A stretch of 51,350 nt of DNA from Candidatus Bathyarchaeota archaeon (GCA_005882895.1 VBBD01000011.1:1-51350); one strand, 5' to 3'. Positions 1-9,684 are shown, counted from the stretch's first letter. Program-made: numbers and translations. Notes: a model not told the origin generated them from the letters alone.

Positions 1-353
1 AATTGTTGTCCGAGGACCCGCCAACCGTTTCTACGGTGGGTGGAGAGAAGGTCACTATGAAAAAGTCTGAAGTTGAAGCTTTGAGTGCTGAGCTGCCCGA
101 GGCATTACATGACAAGGTCAAGCTTCCCATTGTTTTGTTGAGGAGGAGGGAGTTGGGAGCAGGCGCGTTTACCCTAATGGGCGACTCTTACGAAGAATAT
201 GCATTGTCCAAGGTCCTGGGTAATTACAAGGGAACTCTGGGAGACTTCAAGGGGTCAAGAGAATCTTCAACGATCTTTTACAAGCCGCAAGTCAGCGAGT
301 TGATGCGTCGTTTTCATTCCCTTATCGTAGTCGGATTTGGCCTTTCCGAATGA
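1..353 (+). CDS. UPF0216 (DUF61) family protein, 5'-truncated by the window edge
   Basis: The reading frame is open from the first base of the window and ends in TGA at 351-353, so the N-terminus lies outside. The visible 116 residues resemble the C-terminal two-thirds of the archaeal UPF0216 family. A KLPIVL motif is followed by an ELGAG turn, a conserved SKVLG segment and a final FYKPQVSELMRR block that matches the family's YRPEV region. The family is a small conserved archaeal protein of unknown function. No role can be inferred from context; the next gene starts about 115 nt downstream. Confidence 0.75.
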   Translation, partial: LLSEDPPTVSTVGGEKVTMKKSEVEALSAELPEALHDKVKLPIVLLRRRELGAGAFTLMGDSYEEYALSKVLGNYKGTLGDFKGSRESSTIFYKPQVSELMRRFHSLIVVGFGLSE

Positions 354-468
354 ACTAGGCCCGTAGCAATTTCTATGCCCAAGCGCCAGATCGTCTAGTG
401 ACGAGACTCCACGCGACCATTGAACGCTTATGTACGCATGGTTCCCAAGAACCTAGCCGATAACTCTC

Positions 469-1560
469 TTGCTTGAGGACAGCATCGCAAAGCGTGTCGT
501 TCACACTTGTCTGAGAGTACACGAAGACGACATGGTCCTCATCGAAACCTGGCAACACACGATCGACCTAGCCAGCGAAATAGCTCTTGAATGCTATCGA
601 ACAGGCGCCAAGCCCCTCATCACACTCAACACCGACCGGCTCTGGTGGGGAACGCTTGCCGAGATCCCAGAACAATACATGCGCAAGATCCCTCGCCACA
701 TACTCAGCGCTGTCGACAACGTAACAGTCTGGATTGCGCTAGGAGGTCCCGAAGATCCATCCAAGTTCCGGGATGTGCCTGCCTCAAGACTTGAGATCCT
801 CTTCGAAGGGGACAAACCTGTCCTCGACAAGACTTTCGAGAAGAAAGTTCGCACCGCCGAACTTCTTCTGGGACACGTTACACCGCAACGCGCCAAAGCT
901 TACGGCTTCGACTATGACCGCTGGTTGAAGATGACCGAGGAAGCGATCAAGGTCGACTATCCCAAGCTAGCTGAGCTGGGAAGAAAGGTGGCTCTCCGCT
1001 TGGAGCGCGGAAGTAAAGTGCACGTAACATCTAGAGGGGGAACCGATATCAGGTTCGAGATAACGAAGCGACCGGTTCATGTCCAGGATGGGATCGTTGA
1101 TCAGGCGGATGTAGAGCATGGACTTGTCTCAACACAATTGCCCTCAGGCAAAGTTGAGGTCGCGCCGCTAGAAGAATCAGCGCGAGGAACTGTAGTTTAT
1201 GATCTGCCGCGAGCTTTGAAGGGGAGGCTAATTCAAGAGCTTAGACTAGATTTTGAGAAGGGTCGGATCAAAGAATTTCGAGCCAAGAAGTATGAAGAAG
1301 TGTTCCGCGAGGTCTACGAAGCAACACAAGGAGACAGGGACAAGATAGCTCAGTTTACTCTAGGACTAAACCCCAAAGTGGATCTTATCGGATACACCAC
1401 CGACGAACTTTCTCTGGGTACCGTGACGATCGGAGTGGGAGCGAACAAGGGTATCGGTGGTAAGAACGACAGCAGCTTTTCCTTCTCCGGAACCGTTACG
1501 AAACCTACAGTCGAGATTGACGGGCAAACGATAATGGTTGATGGAAGAATAACGCTGTAA
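469..1560 (+). CDS. M29 aminopeptidase-fold protein with degenerate metal site
   Basis: The 363-residue protein has the overall pattern of the aminopeptidase T/PepS (M29) family: an N-terminal helical domain, then a beta-rich domain ending in the PTVEIDG strand. M29 enzymes use two metals held by two Glu, two His and one Asp. By eye the first Glu is kept (VEVAPLE). The second looks like Gln (IAQFTLGLNP), the first His like Thr (GTVTIGVG), and the final HxD is SxS (SFSFSG). It may therefore be catalytically dead or have another chemistry. The start used is TTG; an in-frame stop lies a few codons upstream. It lies 53 nt before hutI on the same strand and may be co-transcribed. The fold assignment is fairly secure, the function is not. 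Confidence 0.7.
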   Translation: MLEDSIAKRVVHTCLRVHEDDMVLIETWQHTIDLASEIALECYRTGAKPLITLNTDRLWWGTLAEIPEQYMRKIPRHILSAVDNVTVWIALGGPEDPSKFRDVPASRLEILFEGDKPVLDKTFEKKVRTAELLLGHVTPQRAKAYGFDYDRWLKMTEEAIKVDYPKLAELGRKVALRLERGSKVHVTSRGGTDIRFEITKRPVHVQDGIVDQADVEHGLVSTQLPSGKVEVAPLEESARGTVVYDLPRALKGRLIQELRLDFEKGRIKEFRAKKYEEVFREVYEATQGDRDKIAQFTLGLNPKVDLIGYTTDELSLGTVTIGVGANKGIGGKNDSSFSFSGTVTKPTVEIDGQTIMVDGRITL

Positions 1561-1613
1561 TACAAACAGCCCGTTTTTAATCAACACCCCGATAAGCGAG
1601 GCGGAGATCTCGC

Positions 1614-2861
1614 ATGGTCAAGAGCCGAGTCGACGTTCTAGTCCTGAACTCGAATGAGACCATAACCCTAGACTCTCGGGACGGCGAGACAGGACTTGGC
1701 ATAGTAGACAATGGAGGTGTCGCGATAAACCAAGGCAAGATCGTTCTGGCGGCTTCGACAGAACTGCTTGAACGAAAATTTCGAGCGAGAAGGACCATAG
1801 ATGCTGAGGACGAAGTCATTCTGCCCGGGTTCGTGGACCCACACACCCACTTGGTCTTTGCCGAAGCCCGTGAGGCAGAGTTTCAGCTTAGAATAGCGGG
1901 GGCCTCATATATGGACGTCCTACGCAAGGGCGGAGGAATAATCGAGACTGTGAATCGTACCCGTCAGGCTAGTTCAGAATCGCTGTTTCAATCTGGAATG
2001 GAAAGACTCGATACGTGTCTTGAATCTGGCTCGACCACGGTTGAGATAAAGAGCGGGTATGGACTCAGGGAAGATGACGAGTTCAAAATTCTCAGGACGG
2101 TTCAGCGTCTGAAGATGTATCATCCTTGCAATATCGTTCCCACGTTCATGGGTGCTCACGCGGTTCCGCCCGGAGAGAGCTCGTCGGAATATGTTCACGG
2201 TGTGATTAACGAGATGTTGCCGCAGGTTTCTCAAGTAGGACTAGCAGAATTTTGCGATGTATTTTGTGAACGGGGAGCATTCGATTCAATCGAGTCGAAG
2301 AAGATTCTCGGGAAAGCCGCGAAACTTGGTCTCAAGCTCAAGATACACGCGGATCAGTTCACAGATAGCGGAGGAGCTGAGGTTGCGAACGAGCTCCACG
2401 CCATATCGGCAGACCATCTGGTCCACTCTCCAACGAAACAGCTCGGAAAGATGACGAAGACGGAAGTTACCCCGGTCTTGCTACCTTCATCATCACAAAG
2501 TGTGCTAGCTGGGGAGAATGCGGATGCTCGAGGCATGCTTGCTTTGGGCCTCCCTGTGGCTTTGGGAACCGACTTCAGCCCTTCCAACTGGATGCTTGGG
2601 CAGTTGACCGTTGCGGCTCTTGCGTCTCGGGAGCTGAGAATGAGCGCTTCTGAAATCATTCGTGGGATAACGATCAACGCTGCTAGAGCGATTGGATTGG
2701 AGAAGAGGGTTGGAAGCCTCCACGCGGGCAAGCACGCGGATCTTGTGACCTTGCGAGCGCCTAACCACAGATGGATCGGATACACGTACGGTGAACGACT
2801 TGTTGACAATGTCCTTATCGAAGGTGAACTGGTGGTACAGGACGGTAGGAGGATTCTTTGA
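1614..2861 (+). CDS. hutI: Imidazolonepropionase
   Basis: This amidohydrolase opens 4-imidazolone-5-propionate to N-formimino-L-glutamate, the third step of histidine breakdown, in the cytosol. The 415-residue length is normal for HutI. The metal-binding HxH is at H77/H79 ([11 protein letters not shown]). It is followed by the family's [10 protein letters not shown] substrate loop, the central KIHADQF metal His and the [11 protein letters not shown] active-site Asp segment. It begins with ATG at 1614. Its TGA overlaps the TTG start of hutU in a TTGA junction, so the two are translationally coupled. Recognition is firm. Confidence 0.96.
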   Translation: MVKSRVDVLVLNSNETITLDSRDGETGLGIVDNGGVAINQGKIVLAASTELLERKFRARRTIDAEDEVILPGFVDPHTHLVFAEAREAEFQLRIAGASYMDVLRKGGGIIETVNRTRQASSESLFQSGMERLDTCLESGSTTVEIKSGYGLREDDEFKILRTVQRLKMYHPCNIVPTFMGAHAVPPGESSSEYVHGVINEMLPQVSQVGLAEFCDVFCERGAFDSIESKKILGKAAKLGLKLKIHADQFTDSGGAEVANELHAISADHLVHSPTKQLGKMTKTEVTPVLLPSSSQSVLAGENADARGMLALGLPVALGTDFSPSNWMLGQLTVAALASRELRMSASEIIRGITINAARAIGLEKRVGSLHAGKHADLVTLRAPNHRWIGYTYGERLVDNVLIEGELVVQDGRRIL

Positions 2862-4549
2862 ATCAAAGACCAAAGCCTCGAGCCATCTCGGTGCAGAAAC
2901 ACCGAAGGAAGATCTCCGCGATAACTGGGACGGAGCTGCATTGCAAGAGCTGGCAGATAGAAGGAGCTTACCGGATGCTCCACAACGTTCTTGATCGCGA
3001 TGTCGCCAAAGACCCCGATCACCTGATCGTTTATGGAGGTACAGGACGAGCTGCCCGATCTTGGGACGCGCTAGAAGCAACGCTTGCCACCCTAGAGAAA
3101 CTTGAAGAGGATCAGACCCTTCTCATTCAGAGCGGCAAGCCGGTCGCGGTTTTCAAGACTCACAGACTGGCCCCTCGAGTACTGATCGTCAACAGTATGA
3201 TTGTTCCCAAGTGGGCCACGTGGGACTACTTCTACGAACTCGAGCAGAAGGGTCTCATAATGTACGGACAGATGACCGCTGGTTCGTGGGCATACATTGG
3301 AACCCAGGGGATACTTCAGGGGACGTACGAAACGCTCGCAGCAGTGGCCAAGGAACACTTCTGCGGAACGCTCGCTGGAAGACTCGTATTGACCGCAGGG
3401 CTAGGCGAGATGGGAGGCGCTCAGCCGTTGGCCGTAACGATGAATGATGGCATCGCCCTGGCTGTGGAGATCGACAAGAAGGCCATCGAGAAAAGAATCC
3501 GTCATGGATATCTGCAGACCTTCACTGACGAGCTGGACGAAGCGCTGGACCTCGTTCAACAAGCTAAGCAAGGCAGAGTTCCTCGCAGCGTTGGTCTGCT
3601 GGGAAACGCTGCCGAGGTGCACCCAGAACTCCTAAGGCGTCGCATAATCCCTGACGTCGTGACCGACCAAACATCCGCGCACGACCCTTTGAACGGGTAT
3701 TATCCATCTGGCCTTTCAAAAGAAGAGGCGGATTCCCTTCGTCGCTCTAATCCGGAAGAGTACATGAAGAGGGCCAGTCGAAGTATTCGTACGCATGTGA
3801 AAACTATGATTGCTATGTCTCGACAAGGCGCTGTGGCATTTGAATATGGAAACAATATCCGGCAACAGGCCTTCGACGGTGGATTGAAGAGCGCGTTTGA
3901 GTTCCCGGGATTTGTCCAGCGCTACATTAGACCAATGTTCTGCGAGGGCAGAGGACCGTTCAGATGGACTTCACTAGTTGGGGATCCAGAGGATATTCGC
4001 AAGATCGATGAGCTAGTTCTGTCTACCTTTCCTCAAGACCATGGTTTGTCTAGGTGGATTCGGAAAGCTCAGAAAGAAGTGAAATTCCAGGGGCTGCCGG
4101 CCAGAGTGTGCTGGCTCGGATTCGGAGAACGAGCGAAGTTTGGTGGACTGATAAACGAAATGGTGGCAAATGGAGAACTTGCTGGACCGATCTGGATTGG
4201 AAGAGACCACCTTGACTGTGGAAGCGTTGCCTCTCCGCGAAGAGAGACCGAAGGCATGCTTGATGGCAGTGATGCCATCGCGGACTGGCCTATACTCAAC
4301 GCTCTGCTAAACACGGCCGCCGGAGCAACTTGGGTGAGCGTACATCAAGGCGGCGGTGTCGGAATGGGCTACAGCATTCACGCCGGAATGTGTCTCGTCG
4401 CCGATGGGACACCCGAGGCTTCGGGCAAACTCGAACGGGTATTGACTACTGATCCAGGAATAGGAATCGTGAGACATGCGGATGCGGGGTATACAACAGC
4501 GAGGAAAATAGCCAGGGAGAAGGGCGTACAGATGCCGATGCTCAAGTAG
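2858..4549 (+). CDS. hutU: Urocanate hydratase
   Basis: Urocanase adds water to urocanate using a tightly bound NAD+ as electrophile and feeds HutI. The 563-residue protein starts at TTG 2858, overlapping the hutI stop, and quickly shows the family N-terminus ([10 protein letters not shown]). [12 protein letters not shown] marks the conserved N-terminal segment. The region around residue 415 ([11 protein letters not shown]) carries the Cys conserved next to the nicotinamide. The C-terminal [11 protein letters not shown] motif is intact. One deviation is Cys in [11 protein letters not shown] where Ser is usual. All domains are present, so the enzyme should be active. It converges on cofE1. Confidence 0.96.
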   Translation: MNQRPKPRAISVQKHRRKISAITGTELHCKSWQIEGAYRMLHNVLDRDVAKDPDHLIVYGGTGRAARSWDALEATLATLEKLEEDQTLLIQSGKPVAVFKTHRLAPRVLIVNSMIVPKWATWDYFYELEQKGLIMYGQMTAGSWAYIGTQGILQGTYETLAAVAKEHFCGTLAGRLVLTAGLGEMGGAQPLAVTMNDGIALAVEIDKKAIEKRIRHGYLQTFTDELDEALDLVQQAKQGRVPRSVGLLGNAAEVHPELLRRRIIPDVVTDQTSAHDPLNGYYPSGLSKEEADSLRRSNPEEYMKRASRSIRTHVKTMIAMSRQGAVAFEYGNNIRQQAFDGGLKSAFEFPGFVQRYIRPMFCEGRGPFRWTSLVGDPEDIRKIDELVLSTFPQDHGLSRWIRKAQKEVKFQGLPARVCWLGFGERAKFGGLINEMVANGELAGPIWIGRDHLDCGSVASPRRETEGMLDGSDAIADWPILNALLNTAAGATWVSVHQGGGVGMGYSIHAGMCLVADGTPEASGKLERVLTTDPGIGIVRHADAGYTTARKIAREKGVQMPMLK

Positions 4550-4836
4550 CAAGCGAAAAAGGAGACTCGGCAGGAATTTCGCCTTGAAGGGGTACGAATC
4601 TGAGACTTTGATAGTGTTTTCGTTTTACGGAAAGTGTGATCTGCGGTTTCCGCTCTCCTGCGGCGCGAGGTGCAGTCGCTAAGACCCCCTATTTTTCCTG
4701 GAACATTTCCCGTCTGGCAGTGATTCTGGGCGAGACAGGCTGATCAGAGCACACTCTGGGCTTAGGTCGGTCGGGAATTATCCGCGTCTACAGCGTGGAA
4801 TACCCCCTTTCTAATCGTGCTTGTTCAGATCTTGAG
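4550..4836. other. Convergent intergenic region between hutU and cofE1
   Basis: These 287 nt separate two converging transcription units. No reading frame with a recognisable product and no RNA gene was seen. The region holds short AT-rich stretches that could end transcription from both sides. Its right edge touches a 21-nt sequence (4838-4858, the last codons of cofE1) that recurs with one mismatch at 46032-46052. Confidence 0.5.
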
Positions 4837-5625
4837 TCAGGGCGGATAATGGGCGATTTTGGCTGGGAAAGAATGTGGTAGGGGAATCTGGCTCATATAG
4901 AGGCAGTCTTTGATGGGGAGCGTCATCGAGCCCGTTCTATCGCTGAGCTGGACTGGGGCTCCACGAACGAGCACGAAGGGTATCCTCTCCCGAGTTTCCC
5001 CCATCATTAGCTGCGCCGCTCCAGCGATCCCGTCTGCCAGAGCCTGAAAAGTTATTCGCGCCTTTCGTCCATACAAATCCTTCATTCCCCTGGAGTCCCG
5101 TATAGGTTGGATCCCCGAGCAAGCAATCGCTAGCCCTATTGTCCCTAGTCGGAGTGGCGTCACTCGACTGTCGACGATAACAACACCGACTCTCTTCCCT
5201 AGTTTTCGATTGAGAGTTCTTCGAAGCGTTTCCGCGGAACGTTGCGGATCTAAGGGCCACGGAATGACGCTGTCGCCAGGAGCATTCTTCCGGTCAACCC
5301 CTGAATTCGCTATAGCGTCTCCATTCTTGACGGTGAGAAGAACACCGGGAACCCCACCGTACACGGCGTCAGATTCGTCGAGCACAACCTGAGCAAACTC
5401 GGGAAGGATGCCAAACCTATGGCCAAGCCTTCGAGCCAAGACTGTGGGCTTGACCTTCGCGAGAGAAACAATATTCCTCTCCGACAGCGAGACAACCTTG
5501 CTCGCGACCGCAACGATGTCCCCGCTTTTGACTCTCAGTCTGGCGACCGAAAGCGCTTCAACGAACCTTGCGGCTACTGGATCACCGGGGAGGATTAGTT
5601 TGGACTTGATTGAGTAGAGTTGCAC
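4837..5625 (-). CDS. CofE-like gamma-glutamyl ligase paralogue linked to hutH
   Basis: The 262-residue protein belongs to the F420-0:gamma-glutamyl ligase (CofE) family, which makes an amide between a phosphorylated cofactor and glutamate using GTP. It shows the SGVDRKNAPGD motif, the PIRDSRGMKDLYG region and the GAAQLMMGE helix. The canonical SDTxGRPxR loop is replaced by VDSRVTPLRLG, so it is divergent. Its ATG lies one nucleotide after the hutH stop, so the two genes form a tight operon facing hutIU. A second, more canonical CofE lies at 50153-50926. Either this copy also serves F420 or it has been recruited to something tied to histidine or formiminoglutamate; the sequence cannot decide. 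Confidence 0.75.
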   Translation of the reverse strand: MQLYSIKSKLILPGDPVAARFVEALSVARLRVKSGDIVAVASKVVSLSERNIVSLAKVKPTVLARRLGHRFGILPEFAQVVLDESDAVYGGVPGVLLTVKNGDAIANSGVDRKNAPGDSVIPWPLDPQRSAETLRRTLNRKLGKRVGVVIVDSRVTPLRLGTIGLAIACSGIQPIRDSRGMKDLYGRKARITFQALADGIAGAAQLMMGETRERIPFVLVRGAPVQLSDRTGSMTLPIKDCLYMSQIPLPHSFPAKIAHYPP

Positions 5626-5626
5626 T

Positions 5627-7180
5627 CTAATCCGAGCCCTTGGTGAATCGCCTTACCACATCGCTAACTTGCCCGTCCCTCACTAGCTCGAACACCCGCT
5701 CGATATCATCGTGTGAAGACCTGTCCTGAGTCAGAGGCCGAACCACTCTCCGGATGGCCTGATAGACCCGCTTGGTACCCCTTCCCAGACCCGAGTCCCC
5801 CCTAAGATGAACTGCTTGAGCGGCGGCTAGGAGTTCTATCGCGACAACGTACCGGGAATTCTCGAGGATACCAGTTGACTTGTGGGCTGCGCCAGGTCCC
5901 ATGCTCACAAAGTCTTCGAAATTGCCAGAGGTGGGAATCGAGTCGCTGCTCGCTGGATGTGCCAGAATCTTGTTCTCAGCGACCAAAGCGGTTGCAGTGT
6001 ACTGAAGAGCCATCAAACCACTTGCAAGGCCAGGTTTGGATTCCTTCCCAACGAGGAAGGCAGTTAGACCGTTGTTCAGAGACGCGTCGAGCAGCGCGGA
6101 TATTCTTCGCTCCGAGATGTTCGCAAGGGTCGAGAGACCTAACCCCATTATGTCCAGAGCCATGGAAACTGGCTGCCCGTGAAAGTTACCACCCGATAAG
6201 CAGGTCTTGTCGTCTGGAAAAATAAGTGGGTTGTCAGTGGCGGAGTTCATTTCAATGTCAAGTGTTGACCTGACAAAACCCATCGCGTCGATCACCGCCC
6301 CCATTACCTGGGGTGCGCATCGGAAAGAGTACGGGTCTTGAGGGCGCCCACCAGCCAGATCGTCCTTGGTTATCGACCGGCATAACTTACTACCCCTTAC
6401 AAGGGCACGAATGTCCATAGCAACTTGGATCTGCCCTCCGTGCCGTCTGACCTTGTGTATTCGTTCATCGAACGGATCGATCCATCCCTTGATCGCCTCC
6501 AGAGAAAGGGCCAGAGCTGCTTCCGCTGTTTCTAACAGATTATAGGAATCATAGAGGTTGAGACAGCCTATCGAGGTCATCTGCTGGGTGCCGTTGTTGA
6601 GTGCGAGTCCTTCTTTGGCTTCTAATTGGACAGGATCGTGACCGATCTTCTGCAGGGCCTGTTTCCCTACGATCCATGCGCCCTTGTACTCGACTCTGCC
6701 TTCCCCCATTAGGACCAGCGCCATATGCGAGAGGGGCGAGAGATCGCCGCTAGCTCCGACGGATCCTTTTTGGGGAATGTAGGGATGTACTCGTTTGTTG
6801 AGCAATGCTACGATCAGTTGTGGGATTTCTGGCCTGATACCTGAATTGCCTTTGATCAGGGTATTCGCTCTCAACAGCATCATGGCCCTAACCACGTCCG
6901 TTGAGTGGGGTTTGCCTACGCTTGAGGCATGGCTTCGGAGCAGGTTCGCTTGAAGCTGCTTAAGATCTTCAGGAGCGACCTTCACGTTCGATAGCGCGCC
7001 GAAACCGGTATTGACACCGTAGATTACTTCGTCTTCTTGGAGCAACTTTTCAAGAACTGCCCTACCTCTCCTTGTTCTTTGCAGTGCCTTTCTGTCCACT
7101 TGGACCGTGCTATTACCGCGTGCCACCGACACCAGCTCTTGCAGAGTCAGGCTTGATCCGTCTATCGTTACCTCGGCCAA
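5627..7180 (-). CDS. hutH: Histidine ammonia-lyase
   Basis: HutH removes ammonia from histidine to give urocanate, using the self-formed MIO group. The triad Ala-Ser-Gly (KGSVGASGDLSPL) is present. The TTG at 7180 is chosen because it puts the triad at residues 143-145, as in characterised enzymes, and gives 517 residues, close to the usual 510. Longer frames reach back to 7456 but add about 92 residues without family resemblance and overlap the divergent SAHase gene. VNTGFG, ALNNGTQ and GNFHGQPV motifs are intact. It is followed after 1 nt by cofE1. The hut genes are thus split between two convergent units. Confidence 0.95.
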   Translation of the reverse strand: MAEVTIDGSSLTLQELVSVARGNSTVQVDRKALQRTRRGRAVLEKLLQEDEVIYGVNTGFGALSNVKVAPEDLKQLQANLLRSHASSVGKPHSTDVVRAMMLLRANTLIKGNSGIRPEIPQLIVALLNKRVHPYIPQKGSVGASGDLSPLSHMALVLMGEGRVEYKGAWIVGKQALQKIGHDPVQLEAKEGLALNNGTQQMTSIGCLNLYDSYNLLETAEAALALSLEAIKGWIDPFDERIHKVRRHGGQIQVAMDIRALVRGSKLCRSITKDDLAGGRPQDPYSFRCAPQVMGAVIDAMGFVRSTLDIEMNSATDNPLIFPDDKTCLSGGNFHGQPVSMALDIMGLGLSTLANISERRISALLDASLNNGLTAFLVGKESKPGLASGLMALQYTATALVAENKILAHPASSDSIPTSGNFEDFVSMGPGAAHKSTGILENSRYVVAIELLAAAQAVHLRGDSGLGRGTKRVYQAIRRVVRPLTQDRSSHDDIERVFELVRDGQVSDVVRRFTKGSD

Positions 7181-7387
7181 TCTTCCACGAGAGAGCGGCA
7201 CGCTAGGATTTGAGAGATAAGGTTGGTTGTCCGTCCGTCCAGACCCTTCTTTTCCGCTCGCAACTCGTCTATCATGACCACTCAATTCCTCTCCGTACAG
7301 GATTTGGGGCCCTATCTTTTCGAGGGGACCGATTGGCCTCGGCGTGTAACCCTGATATTCTCCCCCCTCGAAGGTCGAGGCTGGACC
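7181..7387. promoter_or_regulatory. Divergent hutH / ahcY promoter region
   Basis: This 207-nt region lies between the TTG start chosen for hutH and the TTG start chosen for the SAHase gene. It must hold both promoters if those starts are right. A TATA-like CCTTATC on the minus strand at about 7215-7221 is 35-40 nt from the hutH start. No clear element was assigned for the SAHase side. No conserved operator could be recognised. Confidence 0.4.
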
Positions 7388-8632
7388 TTGAGCCAAGTAA
7401 AGGATCTCAAACTTGCCCCTTCCGGCAGGATGAAGATGGAATGGGCTAGAGAACACATGCCCGTGCTTGCGAAGATAACGAAGAGACTAGTCGCTCACAA
7501 GACCTTCAAGAGCTACAAAATCGGAACATGCCTCCACCTTGAAGCAAAAACTGCGGTTCTAGCAGAGTCAATCCATCGAGCGGGTGCGGAAGTCGCAATA
7601 ACCGGCAGCAATCCTCTCTCGACTCAAGATGATGTGGCGGCGGCACTATCCGAAACGGGCGTCCGCGTGTACGCTTGGCACGGAGTGACCGAGGAAGAAC
7701 ACAAAAGGAACCTGAATCGGGTCCTGGACTTGCAACCAGACATTCTAATTGACGATGGTGCCGAACTCTCGATTCTTGCACACTTGAAAGGAGGGAAGCT
7801 TTTGCGCAGCATCATTGGCGCTTGCGAAGAAACCACCACAGGTGTGATGCGTCTCAAGGCTATGGAGCAACAGGGAAAACTCAGATTTCCAGTCATTGCC
7901 GTCAACGATGCCCTCACCAAGTATCTGTTCGACAGCCAGTATGGAACTGGCCAATCGGGTCTCGAAGGAATAATGCGGGCGACAAACCTGCTCCTCGCAG
8001 GCCGTCACGTGGTAGTAGCAGGCTATGGATGGGTAGGTAGGGGAGTGGCGGAACGCGCCCGTGGAATGGGATCAAAGGTCACCGTGACAGAAGTGAACCC
8101 TGTTAGAGCACTAGAAGCGCTCATGGAAGGTTTCGACGTTATGCCAATGTCCGAAGCCGCCGAGAAAGGAGACCTGTTCATCACCGCAACCGGAGACACC
8201 GACGTGATAACCGCGTCACACATGCTCAAGATGAAAGACAAAGCAATCCTATGCAACGTCGGCCACTACAACGTAGAGGTCAGTGTCGAAGACCTTGAAA
8301 GACTTGCAGTCAGACACAAGAGGGTACGCCCCGAAGTCGTCGAGTACACTCTGCCAAGTAAGAAGAGACTTTACTTGCTTTCCGAAGGACGCCTAGTTAA
8401 CCTAGCGGCCGCAGACGGACACCCTGCCGAGGTCATGGACATGAGCTTCGCCGACCAAGCCTTGTCGGCTGAGTATCTCTCCAAGAACAAGGGCAAGCTG
8501 CCGCCAAAGGTGGTCAAGGTTCCGGAAGAGCTTGATTTCGAAGTCGCTCGACAGAGACTCGAAGCTTTCGGGCGCAAGATCGACACCCTGTCCCGATTGC
8601 AACAAAAGTATCTCCGCTCGTGGCAAGCTTGA
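7388..8632 (+). CDS. ahcY: S-adenosyl-L-homocysteine hydrolase
   Basis: This NAD-dependent cytosolic enzyme splits S-adenosylhomocysteine into adenosine and homocysteine and so relieves inhibition of methyltransferases. The TTG at 7388 gives a 414-residue protein opening SQVKDLKLAPSGR, which matches the archaeal family N-terminus. Longer frames back to 7223 only add sequence overlapping hutH. Visible motifs are EWAREHMPVL, the substrate segment around VNDALTKYLFD, the NAD fold GYGWVGRG and the GHYNVEV region. The C-terminus is shorter than in bacterial or eukaryotic enzymes, as usual in archaea. Confidence 0.95.
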   Translation: MSQVKDLKLAPSGRMKMEWAREHMPVLAKITKRLVAHKTFKSYKIGTCLHLEAKTAVLAESIHRAGAEVAITGSNPLSTQDDVAAALSETGVRVYAWHGVTEEEHKRNLNRVLDLQPDILIDDGAELSILAHLKGGKLLRSIIGACEETTTGVMRLKAMEQQGKLRFPVIAVNDALTKYLFDSQYGTGQSGLEGIMRATNLLLAGRHVVVAGYGWVGRGVAERARGMGSKVTVTEVNPVRALEALMEGFDVMPMSEAAEKGDLFITATGDTDVITASHMLKMKDKAILCNVGHYNVEVSVEDLERLAVRHKRVRPEVVEYTLPSKKRLYLLSEGRLVNLAAADGHPAEVMDMSFADQALSAEYLSKNKGKLPPKVVKVPEELDFEVARQRLEAFGRKIDTLSRLQQKYLRSWQA

Positions 8633-8901
8633 GCCCCCACTCGCACAGGTACGTGCACAAATCCGCACAGCAGCGTCCCACTCGGGCACGGGCGCATTAT
8701 GAACTGCTCTGAGTCAAACCTTCGCCTCAAACCACCGACTTCTTTCCTTAGAACCGATAAGCCCGCCGCGATAAGAGTTCAGACCTCTAACCCATTAAGC
8801 ACAGAATTCTGCAGATTAGTCGTCCAAAGCTAATTAGTTCTCGGAGGGGACTTTCGGGTTCCCGGTGTATCGAGCTGCGTTTCTGGCCACTCAGTCCCAA
8901 A

Positions 8902-9684
8902 GTGTTCCATCGAGTACGGGACACTGGCCGGAAAAAAACCCGACTCCCACCGTGGATGATCACGTTAGTCGCGATTTTCTCTGTCTGGGAGGCTGTTGCC
9001 CTTCTTGGGATCGTCTCCAGCAATCAGCTTCCTCCTCTTCACAATGTCCTGCTCACACTGGTCCAACTCGGAGGAACACCATTTTTCTTGGCTCGCGTCG
9101 GCCAGAGCTTCGTCAACGTAGCCGCGGGGGTTTCTCTTGCCCTGGTGGTCGTTATGCCCCTAGCATTACTAGTAGGTCTTAGAAACCGGCTAGACGAAGC
9201 GATAACGCCGATCGTCATGCTGGTTGGGGCGTTGCCCGACTTGGCAATACTCACTCTCCTCGTTACTGTAATCGGAAGAGGAAATGTAGCAGCAGTAGCG
9301 ATCTCTGCCTTCAGTGCCTTTTTCCCAATCTACTTCACAATCAGACAGGGAGTTAAGGAGATTCCAATAGACTACTTTCACGTTGCATCAGTGTTCAAGG
9401 CGGGAAGGCTTGACACCTTCTCCAAGATCATTCTTCCCTCAATCTTCCCGAACTTCCTAACTGGACTAAGGCTTTCATTCGAGTTCAGCTGGAACGTACT
9501 TCTCGCGGTGGAAATCATTGCAAGCGTTGCTGGGGTTGGAAGTTTCATCTCTAACAGTATTCAGGGGTCAGCACACTCATTGACATACGGCCTAGCTGCA
9601 ATAATGACCGTTGGGTTTCTCACTATTCTAATGGATCGCGCATTCTTCGAGCGACTAGAGCAACGAATCAAGAGATGGAGGTAA
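8902..9684 (+). CDS. ABC transporter permease, SsuC/TauC/NitT type
   Basis: The 260-residue hydrophobic protein has about six membrane segments. Its cytoplasmic loop around residues 150-175 is of the EAA type (IPIDYFHVASVFKAG), the pattern of permeases for sulfonates, taurine, nitrate or thiamine precursors. The start is GTG 8902. The last codons overlap the ATPase gene at 9675-9684, so the two are coupled. No substrate-binding protein gene lies nearby, so the substrate is unknown. The preceding 269 nt (8633-8901) contain no recognisable gene. Confidence 0.85.
   Translation: MFHRVRDTGRKKTRLPPWMITLVAIFSVWEAVALLGIVSSNQLPPLHNVLLTLVQLGGTPFFLARVGQSFVNVAAGVSLALVVVMPLALLVGLRNRLDEAITPIVMLVGALPDLAILTLLVTVIGRGNVAAVAISAFSAFFPIYFTIRQGVKEIPIDYFHVASVFKAGRLDTFSKIILPSIFPNFLTGLRLSFEFSWNVLLAVEIIASVAGVGSFISNSIQGSAHSLTYGLAAIMTVGFLTILMDRAFFERLEQRIKRWR

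Noticed and set aside
2354-3022. Long minus-strand frame opposite hutI and hutU.
   Set aside because: It mirrors the codons of two firmly identified genes and has no family features.
7223-7387. N-terminal extension of SAHase and of HutH into the shared region.
   Set aside because: Both extensions lack family similarity and overlap each other; TTG starts at 7388 and 7180 give normal lengths.
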